From Streptomyces parvus (GTDB taxonomy: Bacteria; Actinomycetota; Actinomycetes; Streptomycetales; Streptomycetaceae), in the NCBI RefSeq assembly GCF_014648875.1, contig NZ_BMRY01000013.1, positions 62,001 through 126,000 of the forward strand: a stretch of DNA of 64,000 nucleotides, in the 5' to 3' direction. Of this stretch, positions 33,952-42,830 are shown in pieces (positions within the stretch are counted from its first letter, which is position 1; the number at the start of each line of letters is the position of its first letter). The translations under genes were made by a program, and so were the position numbers. Below the pieces are notes generated by a model. That model made no database searches, was not told the DNA's origin, and was given only the letters and a program-made list of their open reading frames with translations.

Positions 33952-35802
33952 TCACCCGAAGGTGAAGGCGTAGGCCTGGAGGCCCTCGTCCACGCGCAGT
34001 TCGAGGCGTGCGGTACGGGCGTCCTCGTCGTCGGTGAGGCGGTACAGCGTCGGCGACCCGGTCACGTTGATGGTCCTGGTCACCTCGCCGTTCACGAGGA
34101 CGGTGACCTTCCCGGTGCCCGCGAGAACGAGGTTGGCGTTCTTGGCGCGGTAGGTGAAGGCCAGCCGGGCATCCTTCCCCGCCGTGAACTGCTCGTACCC
34201 GGCCGTCCATGTCCCGTCCAGCGAGAACCTGTTGAGCGGGAGAGCGCCCTCGGGGAAGCGGTAGACGGCCGGCCGGTCGTCCACCAGGGGCGTGCCGACG
34301 TACCCGCGGACGCGCAGGTTGCTCAGATAGGTCTCGGGCGTCCGGTCGGAGGCCAGGTCGCCCATGGGAGGGTCCGTGGGTTCAGGGAGGGTGACCGTGG
34401 GGTCGGCCTGCCGGAGCAGTTCGCGGATCATCTTCTCGGTCTTGTCGTACTCGCCCTCGCCGAACTTGAAGTACCGGACGGTGCCCTCGGCGTCGATCAG
34501 ATACTTGGCAGGCCAGAAGCGGTTGCGGTAGTTGTCCCAGGTGGTGAGTTCGTTGTCGAGGGCGACGGGCCAGGTGACGCCGAGCTTCTCGGCGCCGGAG
34601 ACCACGTTGCTCCGCTTCTTCTCGAAGGCGAACTCGGGGGAGTGCACCCCGATGATGCGCAGTCCGGCGTCCCGGTAGGCGCGCTCCCAGTCCTGCAGAT
34701 GCGGCACCGCACGCTGGCAGTTGATGCAGGAGTAGGTCCAGAAGTCGACCAGGGTGACCTTGCCGCGCAGGCTCTTCAGGTCCACGGGCCGGTCGCCGGG
34801 GGTGTTGAACCAGGAGTCGATGCCCTCCAGTGCCGGGGCCTGCCCGCAGGAGCGGAGTTCGTCGGCGCCGTCCTCGCAGCGGGAGAGCTCCTTGTTGGAG
34901 TTGTCGTACAGGCCGGACAACTGCTGCCGGGCGGCGTCGCTGTCCTCGATCTTCTTCTGGACGCCGGAGGTGTAGTCGGGCAGGGACCGCTGGATCGCCG
35001 CCGTGACGTCCAGTGCCAGGCCCACCGCGAGGACGATCATCAGGCAGCCCGCGGCGATCCGCAGCCCACGGGCGCGGCGGCGGAAAGCGGCGACCCGTTC
35101 GGCGACCCTGCGCCCGGCCAGGGCGAACAGGAGCAGCGGTACGGCGGTGCCCACGGCGAACGACAGGGTCAGCACCACGATGTCGGTGCTGATCTCGCCA
35201 CGGGCGCCCGCGATGGTGATCGCCGCCAGGACGGGCCCGGCGCACGGCACGTACAGCAGACCGAGGCCGAGCCCGAGAGCGAAGGCGCCGCCCTCCTTGT
35301 TGACCTGGCGCTGCGGGAGACGGGCGAAGGGCTTCTCCAGCAGGCGTTCGACGGGCGGGAAGATCAGGCCCAGGCCGATGAGGACGAGCAGCCCCAGGCC
35401 CACGTAACGCAGGATGTCCTGCGGCAGGCCGAGGGCGGAGATGATCGTCACCCCGAGCAGGGTGAAGAACGCGAAGCTGACGACGAGCCCGGCGACGACG
35501 GCGTACGGACGCCGATTGCGCGGCGCGCGTGCGGGCGCGTCCGGGGGAGCGGTCGCCACGGCGCCGCCCGCTCCGTCCGCCGATCCGCCGCTCCCGCGGT
35601 CGTCCGCCGCCCCGCCGCTGCCGTCTGCCGCCCCACCCTCACCGTCGGCTCCGGCTGTGCGGGGTGACCGGGCCGGCTGTCCCGCGTCCTCGCCTCTCCC
35701 GGTGCCGCCCGCCAGGAACACCACCGGAAGGACGGGCAGGATGCAGGGTGAGACGGCGGTGATCAGTCCGCCCAGCAGACCGATCAGTATCAGGGTGACC
35801 AT
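33952..35802 (-). CDS. DipZ-like CcdA/thioredoxin membrane protein
   Basis: This 616-aa protein joins three parts. An N-terminal CcdA-type membrane domain of about six helices starts LILIGLLGGLITAVSPCILP. An extracytoplasmic thioredoxin-like domain carries the active-site pair in FWTYSCINCQRAVPHLQDW. A C-terminal beta-rich domain follows (from about residue 490, RFPEGALPLNRFSLDGTW). This is the architecture of mycobacterial DipZ, which moves reducing power across the membrane. A low-complexity Ala/Gly-rich insert lies in the first cytoplasmic loop. I chose ATG 35802, directly before the first helix; a GTG at 35853 is possible. Confidence 0.9.
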   Translation of the reverse strand: MVTLILIGLLGGLITAVSPCILPVLPVVFLAGGTGRGEDAGQPARSPRTAGADGEGGAADGSGGAADDRGSGGSADGAGGAVATAPPDAPARAPRNRRPYAVVAGLVVSFAFFTLLGVTIISALGLPQDILRYVGLGLLVLIGLGLIFPPVERLLEKPFARLPQRQVNKEGGAFALGLGLGLLYVPCAGPVLAAITIAGARGEISTDIVVLTLSFAVGTAVPLLLFALAGRRVAERVAAFRRRARGLRIAAGCLMIVLAVGLALDVTAAIQRSLPDYTSGVQKKIEDSDAARQQLSGLYDNSNKELSRCEDGADELRSCGQAPALEGIDSWFNTPGDRPVDLKSLRGKVTLVDFWTYSCINCQRAVPHLQDWERAYRDAGLRIIGVHSPEFAFEKKRSNVVSGAEKLGVTWPVALDNELTTWDNYRNRFWPAKYLIDAEGTVRYFKFGEGEYDKTEKMIRELLRQADPTVTLPEPTDPPMGDLASDRTPETYLSNLRVRGYVGTPLVDDRPAVYRFPEGALPLNRFSLDGTWTAGYEQFTAGKDARLAFTYRAKNANLVLAGTGKVTVLVNGEVTRTINVTGSPTLYRLTDDEDARTARLELRVDEGLQAYAFTFG

Positions 35803-35945
35803 GGCGCACCGCCTCTCGCGGGAGAGAGCGGCAGTGTCCGCGGCCCTCACCACCTATTCGGCGCCGGGCGATCGCCGGATTGGTGGCGGGGCGGCCTGCG
35901 GACCGGCCAGGAGGCCGCGCAGGGCACTTCCTCAGGGACGGGCGC

Positions 35946-37046
35946 TCACGACCTCGTGGCGATGCCGCAGCCCTCGCCGTCGCCCTCCCGCATCCGCTCC
36001 TCGATCGGTGTGCTGCGGTCGTACGGGTCGACCGCCTGGCCGTCGCCGTCGGCACCGGTGGTGCGGTCGGCGAGGAAAGCGGGGATCAGATAGCCGGTGT
36101 ACGTGTCGCAACCGCCGTTGGTCGTGTCCACCTTGTAGGAGACGAGGGAGAACGTCCCCGGTTCGATCACGATCTTCTCCGGGTCGTCCCAGCTCATCAC
36201 CACCTCGCGGCGCACGATGGTGCGCGCGACCTCGTCGTCGCCCGAGGCGCGCACGACCGGGTAGACGTAGGTGACGTCGGTGGAGACCTCCACCGCGCCC
36301 TTCTCGCCTTCCCGGAACGTGACCCGGCCGCGCGTCTTGACCACGTCCCCGACCGGCCGCACATCGGCGGACCGGAAGCGGCTGAACAGCAGGAGGGGGT
36401 CGTTCTCGCGGTCGGGCGCGCGGAACGCCTTCTTCAAGTAGTCCTGCACGTCCGCCTGGTGGGGGTTGATGAGCGCCATGGCCTTCGTGGGCCGCTCGCC
36501 GCGCAGGACGGCGGGGTCGAGGCTGGAGGCGGTCAGGAAGTCCCGGGTGCGGTCCAGCGCCGTGCCGACCTCCGCCCTGCTCATCCAGCCGGTCGCCCGC
36601 GGCGCGGGCAGATGGATGCCCGCAGCGCCGTCGGCCCACCGTGCCGCCGGGGATCCGGCGAACGGCTCGTCCGGGGTGGGAAGCGGGCCGTCCGCCTCCT
36701 GGGCGGGCGGGCCGTCCGGGCGCGCCGACTCCCCGGCCAGGGGCAGGGTGTCCACCGCGTCCCCGCCGTCGAACCAGCCGACGATCCGGCCGGGGGCGAC
36801 GGCCACGGCGACCAGCAGGACCACGACGACCACGAGGCCGACCGCGTACCAGCCCTTGCCGCGCCGGGGCCGGGGCGGCTGATGCGTCCGCCACCCCCGC
36901 GGCGGTTCGGGCTCCTCCTGGAGCCGCCGGGTCACCATCCGGGCCCGCGCCGACGGTTCCTCGGGCGCGCCCGGGCTGCCGGCCTCGGACTCCCTCAGGA
37001 ACCGCTCCCACTCCTCGTCCGGTACGGACGCCCCACCCTTGCTCAA
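35946..37046 (-). CDS. Conserved membrane-anchored actinobacterial protein
   Basis: This 366-aa protein has an acidic N-terminus (VPDEEWERFLRESEAG), a basic stretch and one membrane helix (WYAVGLVVVVVLLVAVAVAP, near residue 60-80). An extracytoplasmic domain of about 270 aa follows. The outside domain contains RVTFREGEKGAVEVSTDVTY and ends with two cysteines (GGCDTYTGYL and GCGIATRS) that could form a disulfide. Such proteins are conserved in Streptomyces without assigned function. I chose the TTG at 37046 because GGGAG-like sequence lies just upstream and the protein then begins sensibly. ATG/GTG alternatives are not closer. Confidence 0.7.
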   Translation of the reverse strand: MSKGGASVPDEEWERFLRESEAGSPGAPEEPSARARMVTRRLQEEPEPPRGWRTHQPPRPRRGKGWYAVGLVVVVVLLVAVAVAPGRIVGWFDGGDAVDTLPLAGESARPDGPPAQEADGPLPTPDEPFAGSPAARWADGAAGIHLPAPRATGWMSRAEVGTALDRTRDFLTASSLDPAVLRGERPTKAMALINPHQADVQDYLKKAFRAPDRENDPLLLFSRFRSADVRPVGDVVKTRGRVTFREGEKGAVEVSTDVTYVYPVVRASGDDEVARTIVRREVVMSWDDPEKIVIEPGTFSLVSYKVDTTNGGCDTYTGYLIPAFLADRTTGADGDGQAVDPYDRSTPIEERMREGDGEGCGIATRS

Positions 37047-37150
37047 CTCACCGCTCCCGTCCCTGTGTACGCGCCCGGGCCCTCCCCAGGTCCGGGCGCT
37101 GCACGGGGCATCATCACACGGACCGCCGACATCGGCGGCGGGCGGCCCGG

Positions 37151-37735
37151 TCACCCGCCGGGCGCCCCCACGCGCAGCCCGTCCATGACGAAATCGAGGA
37201 GCCGGCCGGCCCTCGGCTCCCAGTCCTCGTGCGGATCGATCTGCCAGAGACCGGCGATCGCGAGGAAGAAGTCGTCCGGCGTCACCCCGGGCCGGATGGC
37301 ACCGGCGTCCTCGCAGGCGCGGAGCAGGGTTCCGGCCGCCTCCATGACCGGCGTGGGACCGGGCCTGGCGGGTCCGCCCGGTGCGCTGGTCACCAGCCGG
37401 ATCGCGTCCGCGAGACCCGCCTTCGTCATCGCGAAGCGGGCGAGCCGGTCCATCCACTCGCGCAGGGCCCTCTCCGGCGGCCGGGTCTCCAGCAGCTCGC
37501 ACGCCGCGTCGGCCACCTGCTGCATCTCGTAGCGGTAGACCTCCAGGACCAGCGCCTCCCGGTGGGGGAAGTTGCGGTAGAAGGTGCCCTGCCCGACCCC
37601 CGCCTTCTTGGCGATCGAGCTCAGCGGGGCGTCCGCGCACAGCGTCAGTTCGACCGTGGCCACCCGCAGGATGCGCTCGCGGTTGCGCTGAGCGTCCGAA
37701 CGCAGGGCGGTGTCCTTCTTCGGCTGCTGGGACAC
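37151..37735 (-). CDS. TetR-family repressor (probable regulator of the molybdenum hydroxylase operon)
   Basis: This 194-aa TetR-family protein has an N-terminal DNA-binding unit RERILRVATVELTLCADAPL, then SSIAKKAGVGQGTFYRNF. Its C-terminal ligand domain matches the SBP/TetR_C_33-like group that starts LVLEVYRYEMQQVAD. The GTG at 37735 has GAGGAGG about 6 nt upstream, so it is preferred over a more distal start. It is divergent from the xdh-type operon, with two ~21-bp palindromes in the gap. It most likely represses that operon and itself. Confidence 0.9.
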   Translation of the reverse strand: MSQQPKKDTALRSDAQRNRERILRVATVELTLCADAPLSSIAKKAGVGQGTFYRNFPHREALVLEVYRYEMQQVADAACELLETRPPERALREWMDRLARFAMTKAGLADAIRLVTSAPGGPARPGPTPVMEAAGTLLRACEDAGAIRPGVTPDDFFLAIAGLWQIDPHEDWEPRAGRLLDFVMDGLRVGAPGG

Positions 37736-37793
37736 GGATCCTCCTCGGGGGGTGTGGCCGGACTCGGGGTGCATGGCCGAAACCCGTCCTTGT

Positions 37794-37814
37794 TAACCGG
37801 ACAGGTGTCCGTTA
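37794..37814. promoter_or_regulatory. TetR-type operator 1 between repressor and molybdenum hydroxylase operon
   Basis: A 21-bp imperfect palindrome has core CCGGACAGGTGTCCG flanked by TAA and TTA. It contains the same GACAGGTGTC seen at 18581 and 52022. Confidence 0.75.
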
Positions 37815-37825
37815 CGTTTTCCGGG

Positions 37826-37847
37826 TAAGCGGACAGTGGTCCGGTTA
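37826..37847. promoter_or_regulatory. TetR-type operator 2 between repressor and molybdenum hydroxylase operon
   Basis: A 22-bp imperfect palindrome has core CGGACAGTGGTCCG flanked by TAAG and GTTA. Its centre is about 32 bp from operator 1, roughly three helix turns. Confidence 0.7.
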
Positions 37848-37932
37848 GGGCTACCTTACTCCCGGCCGGGGCCCGCGGTCGCCGACCGAGGCCCGGGTTC
37901 TCCTCATCATCCGACATCAGAGAAGGCTGAAC

Positions 37933-38553
37933 ATGGCCCCAGCGCCCTCGTCGACGTCCAGTGCGATCACCCTGAACATCAACGGCGAGAAGCACCACCT
38001 GCCCATCGACCACCGCACCACTCTCCTCGACGCCCTGCGCGAGCGCCTCGACCTCACCGGTACCAAGAAGGGCTGCGACCAGGGGCAGTGCGGCGCCTGT
38101 ACCGTCCTGGTCGACCAGCGGCGCGTCGTGTCCTGCCTCAGCCTCGCGGTCGCGGCCGAGGGCCGCGAGATCACCACCATCGAAGGCGTGGCCGAGGGCG
38201 ACGAACTCCACCCCGTCCAGCAGGCCTTCCTCGACCTCGACGGCTACCAGTGCGGCTACTGCACGCCCGGCCAGATCTGCTCGGCCATCGCCGTCATCGA
38301 GGAACACGCGGCCGGCTGGCCGAGCGCCGTCACCGACGACCCGGGCCCCGACGCGGGGCCGCCACCGCTGACGCCCGAGGAGATCCGCGAGCGGATGAGC
38401 GGCAACCTGTGCCGCTGCGGCGCGTACGTGTCGATCGTCCAGGCAGTCGCCCGCGCGGCCGAGGAACGCTCCGCGGAGGAACGCCCCGCCGGGGAAGACG
38501 CCGCAGAGGGACACGCGGCCGGTAAACACACCGCCGAGGAGGCCGCCGCATGA
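37933..38553 (+). CDS. Molybdenum hydroxylase 2Fe-2S subunit (xanthine dehydrogenase/YagT type)
   Basis: This 206-aa electron-transfer subunit has two iron-sulfur centres. Ligands of the plant-type cluster are in GCDQGQCGACTVLV with a following Cys near SCLSLA. The second cluster is in YQCGYCTPGQICSA and GNLCRCGAY. The last 35 residues are an unusual Ala/Glu/His-rich tail (EERSAEERPAGEDAAEGHAA). The ATG at 37933 begins it, downstream of two TetR-type operators. It overlaps the FAD subunit by 4 nt. The substrate of the enzyme is unknown: aldehydes, purines and N-heterocycles are all used by this family. Confidence 0.94.
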   Translation: MAPAPSSTSSAITLNINGEKHHLPIDHRTTLLDALRERLDLTGTKKGCDQGQCGACTVLVDQRRVVSCLSLAVAAEGREITTIEGVAEGDELHPVQQAFLDLDGYQCGYCTPGQICSAIAVIEEHAAGWPSAVTDDPGPDAGPPPLTPEEIRERMSGNLCRCGAYVSIVQAVARAAEERSAEERPAGEDAAEGHAAGKHTAEEAAA

Positions 38554-39542
38554 GGGAATTCGGCTATCAGCGCGCCCACGACATCAACGGCGCGGTCTCC
38601 CTCCTCGCCGCCGACCCGGACGCGCGCTACCTCGGCGGCGGCACCAACCTCGTCGACCTGATGAAGACCGGCGTGGAACGCCCCGCCCTCCTCGTCGACG
38701 TCCGCGAACTCCCCCTGGACCGCGTCGAACCCACCGCGGACGGCGGCCTGCGCATCGGGGCCACCGTCACCAACAGCGACCTCGCCGTCCACCCCGAAGT
38801 CCGCCGCAACTACCCGGCGTTGACCCAGGCCCTGCTGGCCGGAGCCTCCGGGCAACTGCGCAACATGGCCACCGTCGGCGGCAACCTCCTCCAGCGCACC
38901 CGCTGCGGCTACTTCACCGACCTCTCCCAGCCCTGCAACAAGCGTGCCCCGGGCACCGGTTGCCCCGCCGTCACGGGCGAGCACCACAACCACGCGGTCC
39001 TCGGCGCCTCCGACCACTGCGTGGCCGTGCACCCCTCCGACATGGGGGTGGCCCTCACCGCCTTCGACGCCGTCGTCTCCTACGAGAGCGCCGAAGGACC
39101 CGGCGAAGTCCCGCTCAGCGACTTCTACCTCCCCGTCGGCGACACCCCGCACCGGGAGACCGCCCTGCCGGCCGGCGCGCTGATCACCCATGTGACCCTG
39201 CCCGCCGCCCCCGTCGCCGCCCGCTCCCGCTACCGCAAAGTGCGCGAGCGCGCCTCGTACGCCTTCGCCATCGGCTCCGTCGCCGCCGCGCTCACCGTCG
39301 AGGACGGCCGCGTACGCGAAGCGCGCCTCGCCCTCGGGGCCGTCGCCTCCCGCCCCTGGCGCGCCCGCGCGGCCGAAGCCGTCCTCGTCGGCGCACCGGC
39401 CGACGGCGCGACCTTCGCCGCCGCCGCGGACGCCGAGCTGGCCGCGGCACGGCCGCTGCCCCACAACGGATACAAGGTGACCCTCATGCGCAACCTCGTG
39501 GTCTCCGTCCTGACCGAACTCGCCGGGGAGGACGCCCGATGA
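38550..39542 (+). CDS. Molybdenum hydroxylase FAD-binding subunit (YagS type)
   Basis: This 330-aa FAD-binding subunit passes electrons between the iron-sulfur centres and the final acceptor. The pyrophosphate loop appears as DARYLGGGTNLVDLMK and the second FAD segment as MATVGGNLLQRTRCGYF. A Cys-containing loop (CNKRAPGTGCPA) is typical of the YagS-like group, which may bind an additional 4Fe-4S cluster. The start and stop overlap both neighbours by 4 nt, which indicates strict coupling with the other subunits. Confidence 0.94.
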   Translation: MREFGYQRAHDINGAVSLLAADPDARYLGGGTNLVDLMKTGVERPALLVDVRELPLDRVEPTADGGLRIGATVTNSDLAVHPEVRRNYPALTQALLAGASGQLRNMATVGGNLLQRTRCGYFTDLSQPCNKRAPGTGCPAVTGEHHNHAVLGASDHCVAVHPSDMGVALTAFDAVVSYESAEGPGEVPLSDFYLPVGDTPHRETALPAGALITHVTLPAAPVAARSRYRKVRERASYAFAIGSVAAALTVEDGRVREARLALGAVASRPWRARAAEAVLVGAPADGATFAAAADAELAAARPLPHNGYKVTLMRNLVVSVLTELAGEDAR

Positions 39543-41692
39543 CGACCACCACCCCGGGCCCCTCGGCGCTCCGCGGAGCCGTCGGCACCGCCCGTACCCG
39601 TATCGAGGGCCGCGAGAAGGTCACCGGCGCGGCACGTTACGCGGGCGAGATCCCCTTCGCGGACCTGGCACACGGCTGGCTCGTGCTTTCCACCGTCACC
39701 CGAGGCCGGATCCTCGACGTGGAGACCGCCCCGGTCCTCGCCATGCCGGGCGTGCTCACGGTGCTCCACCACGGCAACGCCCCCCGCCTCAAGACCGATT
39801 ACGTCGGCATGCTCGGCACCCCGCCGGACCCGACCTGCGCCGTCTTCCAGAACGACCGGGTGCCGTTCGCCGGCTGGCCGGTCGCCCTGGTCGTCGCCGA
39901 GACCCCGGAGGAGGCCAGGGAAGCGGCCGAGGCGCTCGTGGTGACGTACGACAGCGAACCGCACGACACCGCGCTCCACCCGGACCACCCCGGCGCCTAC
40001 CCCGCCGCCGGCCATATGCCCGCCGAGACGGAGAAGGGCGACCTGGAGGCTCAACTGGCCGCCTCCGCCTTCGTGGTGGACGCGGAGTACACCACGCCCG
40101 AAGAGCAGCACAGCATGATGGAACCGCACGCGGCGACCGCCCGGTGGGAGGGCGGCCGGCTGGAGGTCGTCGACTCCAACCAGGGCGCCGGCTGGGTCCA
40201 GGGCGAACTGGCCACGATGTTCTCGCTCGACGCCTCCTCGGTGCGGGTGCGCTCCGAGCACATCGGCGGCGGCTTCGGCAGCAAGGGCCTGCGCGCCCAC
40301 CAGGTGTCCGCCGTGATGGCCGCCACCGCCCTGCAGCGCCCGGTCCGGGTGGTGCTGACCCGGCGTCAGACATTTTCGCTGGGCGGCTACCGCAGCCCCA
40401 CCACCCAGCGGGTCAGGCTCGGCGCGGCCCCCGACGGCCGGCTGCTGGCCCTGGAACACCGCTCGCTGAACCAGACGTCCACGGTGTACGAGTTCGTCGA
40501 GCCCAGCGCGGGCGTCGCCCGGGTGCTGTACGACGCCGACGCCCACCGCACCGCCAACCACGTCGTCCGGCTCGACGTGCCGTCCCCGACCTGGATGCGC
40601 GCACCGGGGGAGGCCCCGGGATCCTTCGCGATCGAGGCGGCCCTCGACGAACTCGCCGAACGCGGCGGCATCGACCCGATCGAACTGCGCCTGCGCAACG
40701 AGCCGGAGGTCGGCCCCGTCTCGGGACTCCCGTTCGCCGGCAACAACCTCGCCGCCTGCTTCCGCGAAGGAGCCCGCAGGTTCGGCTGGGCGGACCGCGA
40801 CCCACGCCCCGGTATCCGCCGCGAGGGGCGCTGGCTGCTGGGCACCGGCACGGCGGCGGCCTCCTTCGGTGCGGGGGCCGCCCCCTCGACGGCCCTGGTC
40901 ACGGCGGAGGCTGACGGCTCCTTCACCGTACGCATCACCGCCGCCGACATCGGCACGGGAGCCCGCACCGCGCTCACCCTGATCGCCGCCGACGCGCTGG
41001 AGACCGCACCCGAACAGGTCCGGGTCCGCATCGGCGACAGCGACTTCGGCCCCGCGATGATCGCCGGCGGATCCATGGGCACCCGCTCCTGGGCCTGGGC
41101 GGTCACGGCGGCCGCCGCCGAACTGCGCGAGCGCCTCGCGATGACCACCTCGATCCCGCCGGAAGGGATCACCGTACGGTCCGACACCACCGAGGCCCTC
41201 GGGGCGCTCGCACGGAAGGAACGCCACTCGTTCGGCGCGCAGTTCGCCGAGGTCGCCGTGGACACCGCCACCGGCGAGATCCGGGTGCGCCGCATGCTGG
41301 GCGTCTTCGCGGCGGGCCGGATCGTCAACCCGCTCACCGCCCGCAACCAGCTCGTCGGCGGAATGACCTGGGGTATCTCGATGGCCCTGCACGAGGAGGC
41401 GGTCCGCGACCGCAACACCGGCGGCCACTACGCCCCCGACCTCGCGGGCTACCACGTCGCCACACACGCCGACACCCCGGCCATCGAGGTGGACTGGGTG
41501 GACGACCACGACCCGGAGGACCCGGTCGGCATCAAGGGCGTCGGGGAGATCGGCATCGTGGGCGCGGCGGCGGCCGTCGCCAACGCGGTCTGGCACGCCA
41601 CCGGCGTACGCCACCGGGATCTGCCGATCCGCCCCGACCGGGTCCTGGCCGCGACCGGGCCGGAGCCCGCCGGGGGAGCGGTGGATGCTTGA
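39539..41692 (+). CDS. Molybdenum hydroxylase molybdopterin-binding subunit (YagR/XdhA type)
   Basis: This 717-aa catalytic subunit binds the molybdenum cofactor. Visible motifs are EGREKVTGAARYAGEI at the N-terminus and EHIGGGFGSKGLRAHQVSA for pterin binding. PTWMRAPGEAPGSFAIEAAL and the C-terminal KGVGEIGIVGAAAAVANAV, with the catalytic Glu, are also seen. The QGQ-like motif of classical xanthine dehydrogenases is not obvious, which fits an aldehyde-type YagR relative. The ATG at 39539 lies in an ATGA overlap with the FAD subunit. It overlaps xdhC-type by 8 nt. Confidence 0.94.
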   Translation: MTTTTPGPSALRGAVGTARTRIEGREKVTGAARYAGEIPFADLAHGWLVLSTVTRGRILDVETAPVLAMPGVLTVLHHGNAPRLKTDYVGMLGTPPDPTCAVFQNDRVPFAGWPVALVVAETPEEAREAAEALVVTYDSEPHDTALHPDHPGAYPAAGHMPAETEKGDLEAQLAASAFVVDAEYTTPEEQHSMMEPHAATARWEGGRLEVVDSNQGAGWVQGELATMFSLDASSVRVRSEHIGGGFGSKGLRAHQVSAVMAATALQRPVRVVLTRRQTFSLGGYRSPTTQRVRLGAAPDGRLLALEHRSLNQTSTVYEFVEPSAGVARVLYDADAHRTANHVVRLDVPSPTWMRAPGEAPGSFAIEAALDELAERGGIDPIELRLRNEPEVGPVSGLPFAGNNLAACFREGARRFGWADRDPRPGIRREGRWLLGTGTAAASFGAGAAPSTALVTAEADGSFTVRITAADIGTGARTALTLIAADALETAPEQVRVRIGDSDFGPAMIAGGSMGTRSWAWAVTAAAAELRERLAMTTSIPPEGITVRSDTTEALGALARKERHSFGAQFAEVAVDTATGEIRVRRMLGVFAAGRIVNPLTARNQLVGGMTWGISMALHEEAVRDRNTGGHYAPDLAGYHVATHADTPAIEVDWVDDHDPEDPVGIKGVGEIGIVGAAAAVANAVWHATGVRHRDLPIRPDRVLAATGPEPAGGAVDA

Positions 41693-42830
41693 CATCGCCG
41701 GTGAGCTGCGCCGATGGATGACGGAGGGCCGGGAGTTCGCGGTCGCCACCGTCGTGTCCGTCGGCGGCAGCGCGCCGCGCGGGCCGGGGGCCGCCCTCGC
41801 CGTCGACAGCGAGGGAACCGCGATCGGCTCGGTCTCCGGCGGCTGCGTGGAGGGCGCGGTCTACGAACTGTGCGCGCAGGCCCTCGCCACCGGCGAGAGT
41901 ATGCGTGAGAGCTTCGGCTACAGCGACGAGGACGCCTTCGCCGTCGGTCTGACCTGCGGCGGCGTCCTGGACATCATGGTCACGCCGGTACGGTCCGACG
42001 CGCCGGAGCGTGAGGTGCTGCGGGCCGCGCTGACCGCCGCGGTGTCCGGTGGGGCGGCGGCCCTCGCCCGGGTGGTGGACGGCCCGGACGGATTCCTGGG
42101 GCGGGCGCTGCTCGTCCGCGCCGACGGCTCCCACGAGGGCGGGCTCGGCGGCCACCCGGAGCTGGACCGTACGGCGGCGGCCGAGGCCTCGGCCCTGCTC
42201 GACACCGGCCGCACCGGCACCGTCGCCCTCTCCGAGGACGGCTCGCACTGCCCCGGCGGCCTCACCCTGCTCGTCGAGACCAGCGTCCCGCCGTCCCGCA
42301 TGATCGTCTTCGGCGCGGTCGACTTCGCCGCCGCGCTGGTCCGGGCCGGCAAGTTCCTGGGCCACCACGTGACGGTGTGCGACGCCCGGCCCGTCTTCGC
42401 CACGCCCGCCCGGTTCCCCGAGGCCGACGAGGTGGTCGTCGACTGGCCCCACCGCTATCTGCGACGCACCCGCACCGACGCCCGTACCGTCCTGTGCGTG
42501 CTCACGCACGAGGCCCGGTTCGACGTGCCGCTGCTCACGGAGGCGCTGCGGATGCCCGTCGCGTTCGTCGGCGCGATGGGGTCGCGCCGCACCCATGAGG
42601 ACCGGACCCGGCGGCTGCGCGAGGCCGGCCTCGGCGACCGGGAGCTGGACCGCCTGCGGTCGCCCATCGGCCTGGACCTCGGTGCCCGTACGCCGGAGGA
42701 GACGGCGCTGTCCATCGCGGCGGAGATCGTCGCGGCCCGGCGCGGCGGCACGGGCCTGCCCCTGACCGGGGGAGCGGAGCCCATCCACCGGGAGCCCGGC
42801 CCGGAACGGCGGGTCGTCAGCCGGCTCTGA
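41685..42830 (+). CDS. XdhC/CoxI-family molybdenum cofactor insertion protein
   Basis: XdhC-type proteins bind and sulfurate the molybdenum cofactor and deliver it to the hydroxylase. This 381-aa protein has the N-terminal VATVVSVGGSAPRGPGAALA and GSVSGGCVEGAVYEL, and LTCGGVLDIMV. A C-terminal Rossmann-like domain reads VTVCDARPVFATPARFPEADE and AFVGAMGSRRTHEDR. It overlaps the catalytic subunit gene by 8 nt, so it serves that enzyme. Its last 14 nt overlap the convergent TetR gene. Confidence 0.92.
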   Translation: MLDIAGELRRWMTEGREFAVATVVSVGGSAPRGPGAALAVDSEGTAIGSVSGGCVEGAVYELCAQALATGESMRESFGYSDEDAFAVGLTCGGVLDIMVTPVRSDAPEREVLRAALTAAVSGGAAALARVVDGPDGFLGRALLVRADGSHEGGLGGHPELDRTAAAEASALLDTGRTGTVALSEDGSHCPGGLTLLVETSVPPSRMIVFGAVDFAAALVRAGKFLGHHVTVCDARPVFATPARFPEADEVVVDWPHRYLRRTRTDARTVLCVLTHEARFDVPLLTEALRMPVAFVGAMGSRRTHEDRTRRLREAGLGDRELDRLRSPIGLDLGARTPEETALSIAAEIVAARRGGTGLPLTGGAEPIHREPGPERRVVSRL

